Positions 62,935-64,000 of a DNA stretch of 64,000 nucleotides are shown here, piece by piece. This DNA comes from Leuconostoc mesenteroides subsp. mesenteroides (lineage in GTDB: Bacteria > Bacillota > Bacilli > Lactobacillales > Lactobacillaceae): assembly GCA_009676745.1 (NCBI GenBank), contig CP046062.1:1597501-1661500 (forward strand), written 5' to 3'. Under the pieces are notes generated by a model that was not told the DNA's origin, made no database searches, and saw nothing but the letters and a program-made list of their open reading frames with translations. The position numbers were made by a program, and so were the translations under genes. The first letter of the stretch is position 1. Each line of letters starts with the position of its first letter.

Positions 62935-64000
62935 TCACTCTTCGTCTGGAACAAATAATCCTAATTCGTTTAGTTGCTTGTCTTCAACGCGAGTTGGTGC
63001 CTCAGTCATTGGTTCAGTAGCTCGTGAATTCTTTGGGAAAGCAATCACTTCACGAATATTTTCTTGGCCAGCTAGTAGCATTGCTAAACGATCTAGCCCT
63101 AGTGCAATACCACCCATTGGTGGGAAACCATATTCCATACCTTCAAGCAAGAATCCGAAAGCTTCATGTGCTTTTTCAGGAGTAAATCCAAGTGCTTTTA
63201 ACATTTTCTCTTGAACATCCATACGATGAATACGAATTGATCCTGACCCTAGTTCGTAACCATTTAGTACTAAATCGTAGCTTTGCGCATGGGCCTTATG
63301 AGGGTCTTCACCATCATTCAAATAGTGTAAGTCTTCTTCATTTGGCATCGTGAATGGATGATGGGCAGCAATCCAGCGATCAAAGTCTTCAGAGTATTCA
63401 AACAGTGGCCAATCAACAATCCAGGCAAATGCCCAAGGGTTTGTTTCATCAATCAAATCTAATACTTTAGCTGTTTCACGACGCAAATAATCTAGCGTTG
63501 CTGAGACGATATCAGCACGTCCAGCACCAAATAACAATAAATCTCCGACTTGAGCATCTGTCGAAGTAATCAGATCTGCCTGTGCTTCATCATCAAAGAA
63601 TTTAGCAATAGGACCGGTCAAACCTTCTTCCGATACTTTCATCCAAGCCAACCCTTTCGCGCCAAAACGCTCAATGTATTTTGTTAACTTGTCAATGTCT
63701 TTACGTGAATAACGGTCAGCTCCACCGGGAACGGCCAATGCCTTAACAACACCGCCACTTTTAATAGCATTTGCAAAAACACCAAATTCACTATTTTGTA
63801 CCGTTTCAGACAAATCTTTGATTTCGTAGGCTATACGTAAATCTGGCTTATCAGTACCAAAACGATCCATAGATTCTTGCCATGTCAAAGTTGGAATTTT
63901 AGATGTATCAAGATCAAAATTTACAACATCATGCATCATCGACTTAACCCATTCATTGACCAACTCACGGATTTCATCGGCTGTCATAAATGACGTTTCT
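62935..64000 (-). CDS. aspS: aspartyl-tRNA synthetase, partial
   Basis: The C-terminal 355 residues of AspRS; the gene continues past the right edge, since the frame is open to base 64000 (ETSF before [10 protein letters not shown]). The bacterial insertion domain (about 90-240 of the visible part) is present. Class II motif 3 ([16 protein letters not shown]) and the terminal [16 protein letters not shown] are intact. An internal ATG at 63987 is not the true start. The anticodon domain and motifs 1 and 2 lie outside the window. Confidence 0.97.
   Translation of the reverse strand, partial: ETSFMTADEIRELVNEWVKSMMHDVVNFDLDTSKIPTLTWQESMDRFGTDKPDLRIAYEIKDLSETVQNSEFGVFANAIKSGGVVKALAVPGGADRYSRKDIDKLTKYIERFGAKGLAWMKVSEEGLTGPIAKFFDDEAQADLITSTDAQVGDLLLFGAGRADIVSATLDYLRRETAKVLDLIDETNPWAFAWIVDWPLFEYSEDFDRWIAAHHPFTMPNEEDLHYLNDGEDPHKAHAQSYDLVLNGYELGSGSIRIHRMDVQEKMLKALGFTPEKAHEAFGFLLEGMEYGFPPMGGIALGLDRLAMLLAGQENIREVIAFPKNSRATEPMTEAPTRVEDKQLNELGLFVPDEE

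Overview
The window is a chromosomal segment of a low-GC Gram-positive lactic acid bacterium, most likely Leuconostoc or a close relative in the Leuconostoc/Weissella/Fructobacillus group. This rests on AT-rich sequence, strong AGGAGG-type ribosome sites, the rpoD-dnaG pair, ManXYZ-type PTS genes, RNA regulators typical of Firmicutes (PyrR attenuator, T-box, FMN and preQ1 riboswitches) and the housekeeping gene families. Species assignment is an inference. No rRNA, tRNA, complete insertion sequence, prophage or CRISPR array was seen.

Layout: (1) 1-5154, minus strand: pyrimidine operon pyrB-pyrC-carA-carB behind a PyrR attenuator; carB runs off the left edge. (2) 5156-8340: lepB, a YlbF-like protein and a class A penicillin-binding protein. 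(3) 8344-11162: argR, argS with a T-box leader, and a small protein. (4) 11217-14464: coaBC; a three-gene set of a LURP-one-like protein, an SPFH (stomatin-like) protein and a ribbon-helix-helix protein with an NfeD-like tail; then CsbD. (5) 14465-17086: mostly gene-free, with orphan hairpins and one small membrane protein. (6) 17087-22204: trmB, ecsAB, a HIT protein and prsA. (7) 22431-27015: queT with a preQ1 riboswitch and a coupled SDR gene, rpoD, dnaG. (8) 27252-32907: a fragment of a type III restriction subunit, a mannose-family PTS with a cre-like site, a TetR regulator divergent from an alpha/beta hydrolase, and a 47-residue basic protein. (9) 32947-42999: dprA, an ABC-F protein, pyrD, ackA, an amidase, tex, a universal stress protein and an MscL-like protein. 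(10) 43283-46115, plus strand: a cysteine operon (cysK, cystathionine lyase/synthase, cysE) preceded by a 24-codon Cys-rich leader peptide and a complete set of mutually exclusive hairpins. (11) 46256-57337: hup, der, rpsA, cmk, a LysM protein, ribU with an FMN riboswitch, rluB-scpB-scpA-ribT-xerD-cvfB, yqeY and rpsU. (12) 57465-64000: an MFS transporter divergent from a PucR-type regulator, an amino-acid permease, a YitT protein and the C-terminal part of aspS.

The most striking observation is the cysteine attenuator at 43283-43509. It has a near-consensus promoter, a good ribosome site, a leader peptide with Cys codons at positions 12, 13, 20, 21 and 24, an antiterminator pairing and a 13-bp terminator ending just before cysK. 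This is the design of the E. coli trp attenuator applied to cysteine in a Gram-positive bacterium. Other leads are three genes (coaBC, ecsA and an ABC-F gene) whose start codon lies 6-7 nt after a perfect TATAAT and lacks a ribosome site (probable leaderless mRNAs), the SPFH/NfeD-like/LURP-one cassette, a possible small RNA at 15567-15660, and a perfect 10+10 bp palindrome between the TetR gene and the hydrolase.
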